DNA of 64,000 nucleotides from Treponema sp. UBA6367 (GTDB lineage: Bacteria > Spirochaetota > Spirochaetia > Treponematales > Treponemataceae). Position 1 is the first letter of the stretch; every line of letters begins with the position of its first letter. The translations under genes and the position numbers were made by a program. The notes beneath the pieces are model-generated. The model was not told the origin of the DNA. It saw nothing but the letters and a program-made list of their open reading frames with translations, and searched no databases. Location: assembly GCA_002437725.1 (NCBI GenBank), contig DJRF01000022.1, forward strand, positions 1-64,000, in the 5' to 3' direction. This document shows positions 1 to 7,346 of the stretch, piece after piece.

Positions 1-94
1 ACTTTTTTTTGATTTTTTTTTAGAAAAAAAAGTTGTATAAACATTAAAAGAAATGACTTTTGGTCTTTTAGGTTCAATTTCGAGTTTTACTGCC

Positions 95-117
95 ATTATC
101 AGGCTTAGCCCGATAAT
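95..117. other. Small near-perfect hairpin in the gene-free left edge
   Basis: The first 218 bases contain no convincing gene. The only structure I see is an inverted repeat: ATTATC at 95-100 and GATAAT at 112-117, continued inward by GGC/GCC around a TTA loop with one mismatch. It lies beyond the stop codon of the secreted-protein gene at 219. It lacks a proper T-run on the minus strand, so it is a poor terminator. Confidence 0.3.
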
Positions 118-218
118 CCGTTGAAAAATTCCAGCAGATTGCAGTGTCAAGCACAGCAATGGCGACCTTGTTAGGTTTGTAAACTGTTTTTTCGAAATTT
201 GACATTCGCCATTTTAGT

Positions 219-1034
219 CTATTTTTCTTCTATTGTATAAATCCAGAAGTTGCTTAGAGGCTTTATATTTGCAATTCCTTTAGCTTTATAAATAGAACCG
301 ATTTTTGCAGAAAGAAGTTTGTCATTGTTTGAATAGATAGAAATTGTATATGGCTCTGTTATTACAAATCCAGAATCTGCGCTTTTTACAATTTCCACGG
401 AACCTACTGCCTTGTATTGCAACTGTTCCGGTTCTTTTGTAATAGGATTTAAGTTTTCATCAATTGAACTAAGCGTAACTTCTAATTCAACGTTTTTTCC
501 ATTTACATTTTTTTCAAAAAATTTTGTCGCGTACAGTTTTGATGCAGTTTTTGAAAGCTGATAAACAAATTCTGGATAAGAACAAGCCTTTAAATTCTTT
601 TCTTCATATTCTTCATCAGACCATTGAGAAATTCTTTTTACCAAATCTTCTTTTATTAATGAAGCAAGCTTTGTTTCTGTTGAAGATGGATTTTTTATAA
701 CACTGGCTTTAGATAAAACAGCTCCTTCCTTATTGCAAGCAACTGAGTTCATATCGCTAACAGAAACATTTAGTTCATTTTCTGATTTAGAAATTGTTAC
801 CACGTATGATTGCTTTACATAGCCAATTATATTTTTTTGAACGACATAGCCGCTTACAGAATATTCTTCATTCATTGGGTCAACTTTTACCAAGTTGCTT
901 TCTGTCCAAGAATTTTTGTCAGTTGCAAAATCTACAACAAGAGCAGGCAAATTTCGTCCTTCAGGTATTTTCTGGGCAAAAACTGCTAACCCTAAGAAAA
1001 CTGTAAACAACATTCCACTGATTAATTTTTTCAT
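219..1034 (-). CDS. Secreted protein of unknown function
   Basis: This is a 271-residue protein starting MKKLISGMLFTVFLGLAVFAQ, a clear signal peptide with a likely signal peptidase I site after VFAQ, so it is exported to the periplasm or cell surface. I chose the ATG at 1034 because AGGAG lies five bases upstream. The open frame runs on to 1133, but that extension is translated repeat sequence. The mature part is polar and Lys/Glu/Ser rich, with two cysteines and several short beta-prone stretches. I recognise no domain. The leader consists almost entirely of repeat A1, whose end is about 13 bp from the start codon. Nothing in the neighbourhood (pgsA on one side, window edge on the other) suggests a role. 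Confidence 0.75.
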   Translation of the reverse strand: MKKLISGMLFTVFLGLAVFAQKIPEGRNLPALVVDFATDKNSWTESNLVKVDPMNEEYSVSGYVVQKNIIGYVKQSYVVTISKSENELNVSVSDMNSVACNKEGAVLSKASVIKNPSSTETKLASLIKEDLVKRISQWSDEEYEEKNLKACSYPEFVYQLSKTASKLYATKFFEKNVNGKNVELEVTLSSIDENLNPITKEPEQLQYKAVGSVEIVKSADSGFVITEPYTISIYSNNDKLLSAKIGSIYKAKGIANIKPLSNFWIYTIEEK

Positions 1035-1047
1035 AAAAACTCCTATA

Positions 1048-1255
1048 ATAGCCCAAACTTCGAGTTTTTTATAACAGTTAGGAAAAAAGGCTTTCAGCGA
1101 ATTTTCAATTTGTTCAGACGGTTGTGCTCGCACTTCGTTTGAATTGAACTGGGTTGCTACGCAACTTTAATTGTTCTAACCGCACAAAGTCTTCACAAAT
1201 TGCAACTTCGCTTACGCTTTTGTTTATTTTTCCAAAAACTCGAAGTTTGGGCTAT
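1048..1255 (-). repeat. Family A repeat, copy A1 (208 bp, 22-bp perfect terminal inverted repeats)
   Basis: The two ends are perfect inverted repeats of 22 bp: 1048-1069 begins ATAGCCCAAACTTCGAG and 1234-1255 is its exact reverse complement. Complementarity continues inward with mismatches (AGCGAA...CAATTTG arms), so the whole unit is a long imperfect foldback with a small GTTGC-GTA-GCAAC hairpin in the middle. Copy A2 (39338-39545) has the same length. Copy A3 (18251-18430) is degenerate at one end. All three lie upstream of a gene and in the same orientation relative to it. It could be a non-autonomous MITE or a structured 5' leader. Confidence 0.85.
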
Positions 1256-1268
1256 ATAGGGAATTATA

Positions 1269-1277
1269 CCCCCCCCC
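1269..1277. other. C9 homopolymer tract upstream of the secreted-protein gene
   Basis: Nine consecutive C on the plus strand (G9 on the coding strand of the gene at 219-1034), 235 bp before its start codon and separated from it by repeat A1. A second C9 tract occurs at 13990-13998. Tracts of this length can vary by slippage. Homopolymeric G tracts near promoters are a known phase-variation device in Treponema pallidum, but the position here makes an effect on transcription uncertain. Confidence 0.5.
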
Positions 1278-1403
1278 TAAATTTGTCAAGATGTTTAAAA
1301 TATGGTGCAAAATGCGGTAGTGCTGGGAACCCCGAAGTTCTGCGGTGATTGAGCGTGGCGAAATTACCGCAGAATGAGCGTTAGCGAAGGGTGGACATAA
1401 CGA

Positions 1404-1511
1404 CTGTCTCTGTCTAAAAAGCAAAGCACGGTACATCTATGCTTCTTCTAAAAAACAGGTTCAGAAACAGCATAGAAATTTTGCATGGAAATACTTTTTA
1501 GACAGAGACAG
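1404..1511. repeat. Foldback element with an 18-bp perfect stem
   Basis: CTGTCTCTGTCTAAAAAG at 1404-1421 is the exact reverse complement of 1494-1511. A second stem, TCTATGC/GCATAGA, lies inside the loop. A further 9-bp inverted repeat (TTCTGCGGT/ACCGCAGAA) lies just left of it at about 1338-1378. The gene-free region between pgsA and the secreted-protein gene is therefore filled with repeat and hairpin sequence. It resembles the foldback at 47487-47602 in plan but not in sequence. It may be a small MITE or a structured transcript; no coding content is visible. Confidence 0.6.
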
Positions 1512-1554
1512 GACCGCCCGGATAAATTTTAACTTTTAAAACTCTAGATTTGGA

Positions 1555-2169
1555 CTATTTGCCTTTTTTTAGAACTGATGAAAATGTTTTTATGTAATCT
1601 ATAAATGAAAGGTAACTTAAAACAACGCATATAGAAAATAAAACTAAGGCTATGCACTTTAAAGTTCCTATGATAGGCGCAAGCTGGTCGTAAAAACCAA
1701 GCCTTACAGCGCTTTCTATTGCCAGCATATAAAAACCTGATGTAATATAGAAAACTGTTTTAAATTTGCCGCCTTTTCTTGCGGCTATTGCGGTACCGTG
1801 CGAAACTGCGACCATTCTTATAAAATTCATGGTAAACTCCCTGTACAAAATTAGCACGAAAAGAGCTATTGGCATGTAACGAAGCCCCGCATTGTATGAG
1901 CTTTGCGCACACACGAACAATGTAAGATTAAGCATTACATCTGCAAACGGGTCAAAAAGCTTTCCGAAATCGCTAACTTCGCCGTATTTTCTTGCAAAGT
2001 GACCATCAAAATAATCTGTAAGCTGAGCAATGGCGAGCAAAGGAATCATAGCATAGGCAGAAACCTTTGCCAGCATTTCATTTTGCAACCATATTGGCAA
2101 ATAGTATAAAGCAAAAAAAATTGGAGCAAAAACAACTCTAGCTAATGTAATTTTGTTTGAAAGTTTCAT
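1555..2169 (-). CDS. pgsA: CDP-diacylglycerol--glycerol-3-phosphate 3-phosphatidyltransferase
   Basis: This 204-residue integral membrane enzyme makes phosphatidylglycerophosphate from CDP-diacylglycerol and glycerol-3-phosphate, the committed step to phosphatidylglycerol. The CDP-alcohol phosphotransferase signature D-G-x2-A-R-x8-G-x3-D-x3-D is complete (DGHFARKYGEVSDFGKLFD followed by PFAD), preceded by a hydrophobic N-terminus and followed by four further hydrophobic segments. The length is normal for PgsA. Other CDP-alcohol transferases (for example phosphatidylserine or phosphatidylinositol-phosphate synthases) share the motif, so the acceptor is inferred from overall resemblance. The start codon is preceded by a weak AAGGAA. 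The next gene upstream on the strand, the cytidylate-kinase-like gene, ends 100 bp away. Confidence 0.85.
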   Translation of the reverse strand: MKLSNKITLARVVFAPIFFALYYLPIWLQNEMLAKVSAYAMIPLLAIAQLTDYFDGHFARKYGEVSDFGKLFDPFADVMLNLTLFVCAQSSYNAGLRYMPIALFVLILYREFTMNFIRMVAVSHGTAIAARKGGKFKTVFYITSGFYMLAIESAVRLGFYDQLAPIIGTLKCIALVLFSICVVLSYLSFIDYIKTFSSVLKKGK

Positions 2170-2270
2170 AATATTCTTTAGTATTTCCTTTTAATCAGTA
2201 AAAGTCAACTATTGGCACGCTAACTTGACAAGTTTTTAATTTGCTTATTATAAAAAAATACAAAAGCAAA

Positions 2271-3098
2271 TTAAACTTGAAGGTGAGCTTTATAATCTTG
2301 AACGATACTAATTGAAGATGTCACGTTGTATTCTGGCAATTCTGACGCAGCGATTTTTACAGCTCTTTCTACAAGAACCAAAGAATCTGCAACGCCTTGA
2401 AGAATCAAATTATTATCTTGTATTACAGCTCTTAAAAATTCTATGTTCAACTTGTAGTCGAAAATCAGTTTGTTTACCAAATGCTGGCACTTTAACAATT
2501 CTTCTAAGCGTTTCTTTCCTTCCGCTTCTTTTTCTGGATTTATCAAAGACTTTTCGATTGCAACTATAGTATCTGAGGCTGATTCAACATCGAAAGCGCC
2601 TGTGTTCATTACCATCAAATAATGAGAAGGTTCGTCTATTTCGATGTTGAAAAAGCTTTTATGGAATCCCCTGCGGTTTGTGTCGCTTTCATTAATTCTT
2701 TGCAGAGCCTGTTTTTCGTTCCATGAAAATTCATTCATAAGACGCTTTATGCGAATTTCTTCTTTTGCAACCAAACGAAGGGAAATGAGGTTTGGCAGAT
2801 TTTCCAGGATTACAAAAGCACCGCGGCCGATTAAAATACAATTTCCATCCTGCGCGGCTTCAAGAACCGCTGTTTGAAGATAGTTTAAATATTCATCCCG
2901 GTCTTTTACAAGAGATGCAAAAAAACCTGGCTTTTTTTCATCGTATTTTTTTAATTTATCTGCAGAAAATCCAAGTTCCACAATTCTTTTTTCAATTTCC
3001 TGCCGATTTATAAACTTATAACCAAGTTTTTTAGCGACAGCAGAAGAAATTTCGTCTCCAAGTGCAGCAACCTGTCTTGAAATTGCAATAACAGCCAT
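2271..3098 (-). CDS. Cytidylate kinase-like P-loop protein
   Basis: A 275-residue cytoplasmic protein starting MAVIAISRQVAALGDEISSAVAKKLGY. This is the pattern of the cytidylate kinase-like family, in which the P-loop is written as SRQ..aLG.eIa..lA. The start at 3098 is set by GGGAGGT five bases upstream; the open frame continues further but without hydrophilic or conserved sequence. The middle part (ILIGRGAFVILENLPNLISLRLVA) and the following RIKRLM segment match the nucleotide-kinase fold. The C-terminal 60 residues look like an added helical/ferredoxin-like segment. The true cmk substrate preference is not shown by sequence, so I do not assign cmk. The gene follows a terminator that closes the upstream LysM operon. 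Confidence 0.75.
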   Translation of the reverse strand: MAVIAISRQVAALGDEISSAVAKKLGYKFINRQEIEKRIVELGFSADKLKKYDEKKPGFFASLVKDRDEYLNYLQTAVLEAAQDGNCILIGRGAFVILENLPNLISLRLVAKEEIRIKRLMNEFSWNEKQALQRINESDTNRRGFHKSFFNIEIDEPSHYLMVMNTGAFDVESASDTIVAIEKSLINPEKEAEGKKRLEELLKCQHLVNKLIFDYKLNIEFLRAVIQDNNLILQGVADSLVLVERAVKIAASELPEYNVTSSISIVQDYKAHLQV

Positions 3099-3200
3099 AG
3101 ATACCTCCCAGTTTGCAGCGCAAATATTACGTATTTTTTTTATTTTGATGTAAAAGTTCTTATAGAAATAATACGTCGATTTTTGAATTCTGTCAAAATC

Positions 3201-3246
3201 AAAAAAAAGAAAAAAAAGGGCCGCCTCAAAATTATTGGCAACCCTT
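3201..3246 (-). terminator. Rho-independent terminator of the lipoprotein/LysM operon
   Basis: Read on the minus strand, AAGGGTTGCC (3246-3237) pairs with GGCGGCCCTT (3225-3216), ten pairs including two G-U wobbles, followed by a run of T. It sits 30 bp beyond the stop codon at 3277. The same AGGTTGC/GGCGGCCT arms with G-U pairs appear in the gdhA terminator at 56290-56341. Confidence 0.75.
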
Positions 3247-3276
3247 GAAAAAATTAAAATCCTAAAAAACAGAACA

Positions 3277-3972
3277 CTATTTAGAAGCTCCATAAGATTC
3301 ATATTTTTTAGAAGAACTATAGATTCCTTCGCGATATTCTCCAGTTAAGCTTGGAATTTTCATCTTCATCCCAGGCATTATTAGATTTGGATTTTCTGGT
3401 TTTGGCATTGAGTTTTTATTTGCTTGATAGAGATTTTCCCAAAGCAAAGGATTATTGTAAATGTAAGGTCTGCCAGAAATGTTCCAATAGCAGTCTTTTG
3501 TTTCTGCCCAAGGTCGAACAATATAATATTCCGGAAGAGGCGTCACTTCGTAAACACCGTCAAGGGCGGCAAGACTCTGTTTAGCATAATCTAAAGTTGC
3601 TGTAAAATCTTCTTTAGAAAAAGAAGATTCTGCATTGTCATACGCTTCTTTTGCAGCAGTGTATGCCATTGGAAAAGTTTTTGGAGCATTAACCTTTTCC
3701 GCCCAGTCCAACTTATTTTTAGCCAGTTTTAACTGACTTTCCGCATTGCTTCGAGCAAGCATCATATCTATATACGCTTTTGAAAGCTCAGCATTTTCAG
3801 CAGCTTTTTTAGAATACTCTACGGCATCGTCATAGGCACCAGCATCAAATGCAACCTGAGCTTTTTTGTTGTATTCATCTGCGAGCTTCTGGTATGTATT
3901 ATTTTTATAGCTTGCTGAAAAAACAAAAGCAGAAGCAAAGAGCAACGCAATTAATGTAAATATTTTTTTCAT
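3277..3972 (-). CDS. Periplasmic protein with a C-terminal LysM-like domain
   Basis: A 231-residue protein with a signal peptide (MKKIFTLIALLFASAFVFSA). A helical, Ala/Lys/Glu-rich middle (about residues 22-130) has TPR-like spacing. The C-terminal segment YYIVRPWAETKDCYWNISG ... LWENLYQANKNSMPKPENPNLIMPGMKMKIP has the pattern of a LysM-type peptidoglycan-binding module. It probably sits in the periplasm at the cell wall. The start codon overlaps the stop of the upstream lipoprotein by four bases (ATGA), so the pair is translationally coupled and probably functions together. Its specific role is unknown. Confidence 0.7.
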   Translation of the reverse strand: MKKIFTLIALLFASAFVFSASYKNNTYQKLADEYNKKAQVAFDAGAYDDAVEYSKKAAENAELSKAYIDMMLARSNAESQLKLAKNKLDWAEKVNAPKTFPMAYTAAKEAYDNAESSFSKEDFTATLDYAKQSLAALDGVYEVTPLPEYYIVRPWAETKDCYWNISGRPYIYNNPLLWENLYQANKNSMPKPENPNLIMPGMKMKIPSLTGEYREGIYSSSKKYESYGASK

Positions 3973-4970
3973 TCCCCAGCCTCCTGTGAACTATCTTCAG
4001 AAATTTCTTCAGAAATATTTGCTACAGCATCTTCTGGAGCAGAATAGTTATCGTCTTCCAAAAGTTTTGCGTCTTCAGCTTCGATTCCTTGAACATTTTC
4101 GCCTGTTAGAGGAAGTTCTGAATCCGCTGTAAGCGCGTAACTTTGACTTTCTGCAACTTTTGCCTTAGCTTCTTCCATTGCTTTTGAAGCGGCTTCTCGT
4201 TTTGCAGAAACGTCTTTAAAAATAGATGCAAACATTTTTTCAGATTCTTCATAGTGATTGTATGCGGCCTCTGGATTTTGCATTGAATAACTTGAATCTC
4301 CTGAGCGGAATTCTTGAACAGCCTTAGAATAGTCTTCTTTTGCGGCAACGCCGGCTTTTACACTGTCAGCATTTTTTTTGGCGACAAACGCATTTGAACG
4401 GCTTTCCTTTGCCTTTACCTTAAACCCTGCATGAAGAACATTTTTAAACTGGCCAGAGGCTAAAGAAGCTTTTTCAAGCATTGTAGAGCCAAGCACATCT
4501 GTTGCCTTTGAAAGTTCGCTAAAACTTTCCAAAGCAGCGCATCCGTCATCGTAGGATTTTTTATCAAAAGAAGAAAAGGAAAGTTCGTCTATACGATTTT
4601 TTGAGCTAACTGCAGAAGAATATTCTGCCAAAGCCAAATATCTTTTTTGCAAATCCGCATAAGCCAAAGAATTTTTAGCATCCTCTTCTGAACTTGCCTT
4701 TAGAAGATTATAAATTGTTTCTGCCGCTGCAAACTGTTCTGGAGCGTTTTTTTCTGCCCCAGCTTCAACAGCAGACTGCCTTGCAAGTTCAATCTGCTCC
4801 ATTGTTACTGTTTCAGTAATTTGCTCAACAACACTTTCCTTAGCGCCATCTGCTTCTTTAACAATTTCGTCAACTTTAGGTGTTTCTTCAGCCTTAGGAG
4901 TAGATGCACAAGACGCAAAAATTACAGAAAAAATTGTTGTGCATAAAATTAGAATACGAGTCTTTTTCAA
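3969..4970 (-). CDS. Alanine-rich helical lipoprotein
   Basis: A 333-residue protein whose N-terminus ends in a lipobox (SVIFASC), so it is lipid-anchored at Cys. The rest is a long, charged, alanine-rich helical array with repeated AxE/AxK patterns, like TPR or coiled-coil scaffold proteins of treponemes. The best start is the TTG at 4970: GGAGG lies five bases before it, and it gives MKKTRILILC. An upstream in-frame TTG at 4982 overlaps that ribosome-binding site and is unlikely. The gene is coupled to the LysM protein downstream. Together they look like a periplasmic envelope-maintenance pair, but this is inference. Confidence 0.7.
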   Translation of the reverse strand: MKKTRILILCTTIFSVIFASCASTPKAEETPKVDEIVKEADGAKESVVEQITETVTMEQIELARQSAVEAGAEKNAPEQFAAAETIYNLLKASSEEDAKNSLAYADLQKRYLALAEYSSAVSSKNRIDELSFSSFDKKSYDDGCAALESFSELSKATDVLGSTMLEKASLASGQFKNVLHAGFKVKAKESRSNAFVAKKNADSVKAGVAAKEDYSKAVQEFRSGDSSYSMQNPEAAYNHYEESEKMFASIFKDVSAKREAASKAMEEAKAKVAESQSYALTADSELPLTGENVQGIEAEDAKLLEDDNYSAPEDAVANISEEISEDSSQEAGE

Positions 4971-5179
4971 AATAACCTCCAACTTTTTTGGTATAACAAG
5001 TTATATTTTACATTAAGATTACAAAGCTAGCAAGACACAAAACTGGACACTTCTGGCATTTACTGCACTTTATAAAAATCAATATTTAGGATATTATAGA
5101 AACAACTGAGTTATATCTGAACATCCTAAAGCTCGACTTTTTAAGTTTGCGTTGAAAACTTTCTTATAGGAGGAATAAA

Positions 5180-5398
5180 ATGGCGGAAGATTTTTCATTT
5201 GAAATTCAACAGACTCTCGGAATTATTTCCACTAGCAAAAGTGGATGGAACCTTGAACTAAACAAGGTAAGCTGGGGCGGAAGACCTGCGAAGTTTGATT
5301 TAAGAAGCTGGTCTCCAGATCATCAAAAGATGGGGAAAGGCATAACATTAACCGACGAAGAACTGACTAATTTGGGCAAACTTATCGCAAGCCTTTAA
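5180..5398 (+). CDS. PC4/YdbC-type ssDNA-binding protein
   Basis: A 72-residue protein whose whole length matches the small bacterial PC4 (p15 transcriptional coactivator) family: an N-terminal beta segment (LGIISTSKSGWNLELNKVSW), then KFDLRSW, then a C-terminal helix (LTDEELTNLGKLI). Family members bind single-stranded DNA as dimers; a role in transcription or repair is plausible. AGGAGG lies eight bases before the ATG. The last 17 bp overlap the 3' end of the convergent holA gene. Confidence 0.8.
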   Translation: MAEDFSFEIQQTLGIISTSKSGWNLELNKVSWGGRPAKFDLRSWSPDHQKMGKGITLTDEELTNLGKLIASL

Positions 5399-6404
5399 AA
5401 TCGTAGCTAGCAGAACTGGCGCCTTTTTTTAGAACAATTTCGTAAATCAATTTTTGAAGAAAAACATCTTCAAAAGTTGTTCCCGAAGAACGTATTTCCA
5501 TATCTGTACTAGCTAAAATTGCAAGAATTGCAGTGGTCTGACCTAAAGTCCAAACTTTTGAAGCCGAACTATACTGATTCTTTTGTTTTTTGCTTGAAAT
5601 TCCGTTTATTTTTAAATTAAAATCGTCAAGTTTACCTTCGGCTTTTAGTTTAAACCAAACAGAAAGTTTCCTAAAGCACGAGGTAAGTCCCGCAATTATC
5701 ATTACGGAAGAATTTTCCTTGGAAAGTCTTATTTTTTGCAGGATTTCTAAAGATTTTTCAAGACATTTTTGAGGCTCTATCGAAAAATCTGCCATCTGAT
5801 TAAAAAGAGTAAAGGCGTTTTCTTCGCGGTTATGCGCCAGAACTGCGTAAACATCATCTTCTGTTATTTGATGTTCAGGCGAAAAGCAAGAAAAAAATCG
5901 CGAACATTCAGAACTTAAAACCAAGGTGTTGTTTTCAACTAAATCAAGAATCGCACAGACGGCATCTTCGGAAATTTTGTATTTTTTTTCTGTAAAAAAC
6001 TTTTTTACCCAAAGATTTTTTTGTTCTGGCGACATTTCCCAAAAAGTTTTTTTATGAGAAGCAGGAACTTCTTTTGAAATTTTAGAATCTATTGAATAAG
6101 TTTCTGTAACAAGAATTAAAACGTTTGAATCAGCTGCGCAATTAGAAGCCCATTTTACAATCTGGTCTACATCGTCCTTTTTTTTGATTAGCTCCGCATT
6201 TTTTACGACTACACAGCAGCAAGAAGAAAACAAAGATTCGTTTTGAAGAACTGTAAGAATTTCTTGAACAGCCGTTTCCGCAGCATAATAAAGATATTCC
6301 TCAATCTGTCCGAATTTCTTTTTAAGAGAATCCTTTACTGATTTAATAGCCTGTTCACATTCCCCTAATTCGGGACCCGCAAAAAAATAAATAGGAGCGT
6401 CCAT
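5382..6404 (-). CDS. holA: DNA polymerase III subunit delta
   Basis: A 340-residue protein with the HolA plan. The N-terminal AAA-like fold starts IYFFAGPELGECEQAIKSV, where the P-loop is degenerate as usual. Residues VLILVTETYSID and the C-terminal collar (LASTDMEIRSSGTTFEDVFLQKLI) match the family. It acts in the clamp-loader complex that places the sliding clamp on DNA. It is the last gene of the run hprK-ptsH-lexA-holA, 32 bp after lexA. The match is by overall pattern, as this subunit is weakly conserved. Its 3' end overlaps the convergent PC4-like gene. Confidence 0.82.
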   Translation of the reverse strand: MDAPIYFFAGPELGECEQAIKSVKDSLKKKFGQIEEYLYYAAETAVQEILTVLQNESLFSSCCCVVVKNAELIKKKDDVDQIVKWASNCAADSNVLILVTETYSIDSKISKEVPASHKKTFWEMSPEQKNLWVKKFFTEKKYKISEDAVCAILDLVENNTLVLSSECSRFFSCFSPEHQITEDDVYAVLAHNREENAFTLFNQMADFSIEPQKCLEKSLEILQKIRLSKENSSVMIIAGLTSCFRKLSVWFKLKAEGKLDDFNLKINGISSKKQKNQYSSASKVWTLGQTTAILAILASTDMEIRSSGTTFEDVFLQKLIYEIVLKKGASSASYDFKGLR

Positions 6405-6436
6405 AAAATTTAACCTAAAACTATATGGAATACTGT

Positions 6437-7048
6437 TTAATATGTGCGAACAATGCTAGAAAGTGTTCCTACAATTCTAAGGTCACGGCAATAAATTGGC
6501 TTAAAATCAGGATTTTCTGGCTGAAGCCTTACCCTGTCCATTTCCTTGTAATAACGCTTTAGAGTAATTGCGTTGTCTATAACAGCAACAACAATTTGAC
6601 CATCTGTAGCAACATCGCACTGTTCTATAACAGCGAGGTCGCCTTCGAGAATTCCTGCATTTATCATGCTTGTGCCGCGAACACGCAATGCAAAATACTT
6701 TTTACCAGGATGAATAAAAGGTTCTGTAAGATTAACAAAGCCATCAAGATTTTCTTCGCATAAGAGAGGTTTTCCTGCGGCTATTGTTCCTAAAAGCGGG
6801 ATTTTTTCCATAAAAACTTTAGGCTCTTTTTGCCTTTCGTCCACAAGGACTCTTATAGAGCGAGAACGCTTTTGCTCCGTTGAAAGATAGCCTTTTTTTT
6901 GCAAAGCAGCTAAATGATCCTGCACAGCTCTAAGAGAAATGTCAAAATGGTCGCTAATTTCGCGAACTGTAGGAGGATATACATTTTGCTCTGTAAAATC
7001 TGCAATAAACATAAGAACTTCTTTTTGACGCTCTGTAATCTGTTTCAT
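6437..7048 (-). CDS. lexA: LexA repressor
   Basis: A 203-residue SOS repressor. Residues 1-70 form the winged-helix DNA-binding domain (PPTVREISDHFDIS). The autocleavage site is Ala91-Gly92 in GTIAAGKP, the catalytic serine is Ser127 (RGTSM) and the lysine is Lys164 (ITLKRYY), so the protein is intact. It represses until RecA filaments stimulate self-cleavage. The start is only two bases after the ptsH stop, so it has no promoter of its own within that junction and should be made mainly from the hprK-ptsH transcript. I did not find a convincing LexA operator, since the spirochaetal consensus is not certain to me. Confidence 0.95.
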   Translation of the reverse strand: MKQITERQKEVLMFIADFTEQNVYPPTVREISDHFDISLRAVQDHLAALQKKGYLSTEQKRSRSIRVLVDERQKEPKVFMEKIPLLGTIAAGKPLLCEENLDGFVNLTEPFIHPGKKYFALRVRGTSMINAGILEGDLAVIEQCDVATDGQIVVAVIDNAITLKRYYKEMDRVRLQPENPDFKPIYCRDLRIVGTLSSIVRTY

Positions 7049-7050
7049 GA

Positions 7051-7317
7051 TTATTCCTCCTCGAACTTAGAATCAAACAAAGATTGAATTGCTGAAGCTG
7101 CTTCTTTTTCGTCAGAACCTTCTGTCCTAAGTGTTAAAACAGTATTGTAGCCAGCGGCCATTGTAATAACACCCATAATAGACTTAGCGTTTACAGTGGT
7201 ATCATCTCTGGAAAGAGTGATTTCGCAGTCAAACTTGTTTGCAGTCTGCGCAATTATCGCTGCTGGCCTTGCATGAATTCCAGCCCTATTTTTTACAGTA
7301 AGCAATTTTTCAACCAT
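7051..7317 (-). CDS. ptsH: Phosphocarrier protein HPr
   Basis: An 88-residue HPr with both phosphorylation sites: His15 in GIHARP (PEP/EI-dependent) and Ser46 in NAKSIMGV (HprK-dependent). It lies 29 bp after hprK and two bases before lexA. No enzyme I or sugar-specific EII gene is in the window. Many spirochaetes keep HPr/HprK as a regulatory rather than transport system, which fits this context but cannot be proven from the window. Confidence 0.95.
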   Translation of the reverse strand: MVEKLLTVKNRAGIHARPAAIIAQTANKFDCEITLSRDDTTVNAKSIMGVITMAAGYNTVLTLRTEGSDEKEAASAIQSLFDSKFEEE

Positions 7318-7346
7318 TTTTATTTCCTTTTATTATTTTATTATTG

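Noticed and set aside
1034..1133. Longer N-terminus for the secreted protein
   Set aside because: The extension is translated from repeat A1 and would put a signal peptide in the middle; the internal ATG has AGGAG at the right distance.
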